DNA of 64,000 nt, taken from Balneola sp. (GTDB lineage: Bacteria > Bacteroidota > Rhodothermia > Balneolales > Balneolaceae). The first letter of the stretch is position 1. The number at the start of each line of letters is the position of its first letter. This document shows positions 63,017 through 64,000 of the stretch, piece after piece. A model generated the notes under the pieces. That model saw only the letters and a list, made by a program, of their open reading frames with translations, was not told the origin of the DNA and did no database searches. The position numbers and the translations under genes were made by a program. The stretch is from positions 124,001 to 188,000 of the forward strand of contig NZQV01000006.1 in assembly GCA_002696035.1 (NCBI GenBank), in the 5' to 3' direction.

Positions 63017-63805
63017 ATGGAACAACAAGCATCAAAACACGAAAAAGTTAAACAGCATTTACAGAAAGAGATCACCGGAGGATATTATGATGGCGGCGAT
63101 AAACTTCCTTCTGAAAAAATGCTGTGTGATTATTTTGATGTAAGTCGGGTTACCATCCGACATGCCCTTCAAAATTTAGAAAACGATGGGTTGATCTACC
63201 GCAAACAGGGTGTTGGTGCTTTTGTAAGTGATCAAACCTATAAAAGTAACCTTGTCAAGCTAACCGACTTTTCTGAAGATATGCGCAAGGCAGGCCTGGA
63301 AAGCAGCTCAAGGCTCATTGCACTAAAAAAAGTTGATCCCATCAAGGAAGTGAATGAGATCCTGGACATCCGGCCGGACATGAAGCTCATCCGTGTAGAT
63401 CGTGTTCGTTTGGGAAGCGGGAAGCCGGTGGCCTTCGATATCACCTGGATGCCCCCCGGATATGGACAGCTGCTGTTTGATGAAGACCTGACCACACAAA
63501 CCATTTACAATGTGATCGAGGAAAAATATGAGATTCCCATCATTGCCGGCAGTTATAGATTCACCGCTGTTAAAGCAGACAAATACATTGCCGGGCATCT
63601 GAACCTGGAAACCGGAGATGCATTGTTTGAGATCGATCGCTGCTCCCGTACCACAGGCGATAAAAAAGTCTATTTCCAGAAGCGTTATTACAATCCCGCT
63701 TACGTGAATTATGTAATGGAGCTATCCCGAAATGAAGATTCCGAAGAAATAAGTTCCAAAGAGGGTTTACCCCTTAAAGAATTCTCTCCTCAGTTTGTGA
63801 AATAG
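63017..63805 (+). CDS. GntR/UTRA-family transcriptional regulator
   Basis: A 262-residue regulator. The winged helix-turn-helix is at about residues 8-75 (DKLPSEKMLCDYFDVSRVTIRHAL, reported by position, with recognition helix SRVTIRHAL). The UTRA ligand-binding domain follows (about 95-240), with DIRPDMKLIRVDRVRL and PVAFDITWMPPGYG. I choose the ATG at 63017 (MEQQASKHEK), because the frame upstream to 62924 runs into a repeat. HutC-type proteins respond to small sugars, amino sugars or histidine products. A candidate target is the exported protein just downstream. Confidence 0.88.
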   Translation: MEQQASKHEKVKQHLQKEITGGYYDGGDKLPSEKMLCDYFDVSRVTIRHALQNLENDGLIYRKQGVGAFVSDQTYKSNLVKLTDFSEDMRKAGLESSSRLIALKKVDPIKEVNEILDIRPDMKLIRVDRVRLGSGKPVAFDITWMPPGYGQLLFDEDLTTQTIYNVIEEKYEIPIIAGSYRFTAVKADKYIAGHLNLETGDALFEIDRCSRTTGDKKVYFQKRYYNPAYVNYVMELSRNEDSEEISSKEGLPLKEFSPQFVK

Positions 63806-63857
63806 AAATAAAAGCATCATTTTCTGATTTCCTATTCACTTAAAAAACACATATATC

Positions 63858-64000
63858 ATGGGGAACTTAAAAAATAGTATACACGTAGTTGCATTGATCC
63901 TTATTTCGGGGTTATCAATGTCGCAAATGAATGCAATTGCACAAGAGCAAAGTGCCGATGAATGGCTGGATAAAATGGCGGATGCCGTAATTGAGGCCGG
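63858..64000 (+). CDS. N-terminal part of an exported protein (truncated by window end)
   Basis: An ATG opens a frame that runs 47 codons to the end of the window with no stop. It begins MGNLKNSIHVV followed by a hydrophobic stretch and an Ala-rich cleavage region near AIAQEQ, so a signal peptide is likely. The mature part starts SADEWLDKMADAVIEA. That is reminiscent of the first helix of LolA-like lipoprotein carriers, but too little is visible to name it. It lies 52 bases after the GntR regulator. Confidence 0.6.
   Translation, partial: MGNLKNSIHVVALILISGLSMSQMNAIAQEQSADEWLDKMADAVIEA

Overview
The window looks like chromosome of a Gram-negative, free-living bacterium of the Balneolota / Bacteroidota type (for example a Gracilimonas- or Balneola-like organism). 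This rests on a mid-40s G+C feel (not counted), Bacteroidota-flavoured families (DUF4296 lipoprotein, exosortase with a partner membrane protein), few strong Shine-Dalgarno sites outside the division cluster, and many short palindromic intergenic repeats. The taxon is an inference. I saw no tRNA, rRNA, CRISPR array or prophage.

Region 1 (1-5.6 kb): an OsmC-like peroxide-defence protein, the methionine-branch pair metX-homoserine dehydrogenase, a single-copy REP-associated (IS200-like, HUH) transposase with two palindromes inside its own reading frame, a secreted DmpA-type aminopeptidase and a lipoprotein.

Region 2 (5.6-21.3 kb): a complete-looking dcw (division and cell wall) cluster, all on the plus strand and mostly overlapping or nearly so: mraZ-rsmH-ftsL-ftsI-murE-mraY-murD-ftsW-murG-murC-ftsQ-(100-aa ORF)-ftsA-ftsZ, closed by a terminator. 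murF, murB and ddl are not in it. The mraZ promoter carries 10-bp-phased GTGGG boxes (MraZ operator), and a second, inverted array lies about 200 bp upstream. The genes make the peptidoglycan precursor, flip and polymerise it at the septum, and assemble the FtsZ ring.

Region 3 (21.3-37 kb): mixed housekeeping and membrane genes: a CASTOR/POLLUX-type ion channel, a two-domain secreted esterase, a DUF4296 lipoprotein, an SDR, coaX, udk, an exported amidase, a two-gene unit of a very large P-loop ATPase plus an MscS channel, glycerate kinase, and an exosortase with a partner membrane protein.

Region 4 (37-55 kb): nitrogen and carbon metabolism, mostly on the minus strand: a P-loop sulfotransferase-like protein beside a class IV aminotransferase, a class I aminotransferase, a flavin reductase, a sensor kinase split by a frameshift, an Na+ symporter, a PfkB kinase-SemiSWEET-rdgB unit, a NUDIX CoA pyrophosphatase, a GhrA-like reductase, and ppc-ilvE-crcB.

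Region 5 (55-64 kb): a sulfur-handling cluster: two paralogous metallo-beta-lactamase/rhodanese fusions (persulfide dioxygenase type), a small anchored rhodanese, a SulP anion transporter and two half-size YeeE/YedE transporters. Together they suggest uptake and oxidation or trafficking of reduced sulfur. A GntR/UTRA regulator and the start of an exported protein close the window.

A recurring theme is short inverted-repeat elements of at least ten kinds in the gaps. Some have entered coding sequence, in the transposase gene and in the shared 3' end of tag and its convergent neighbour.
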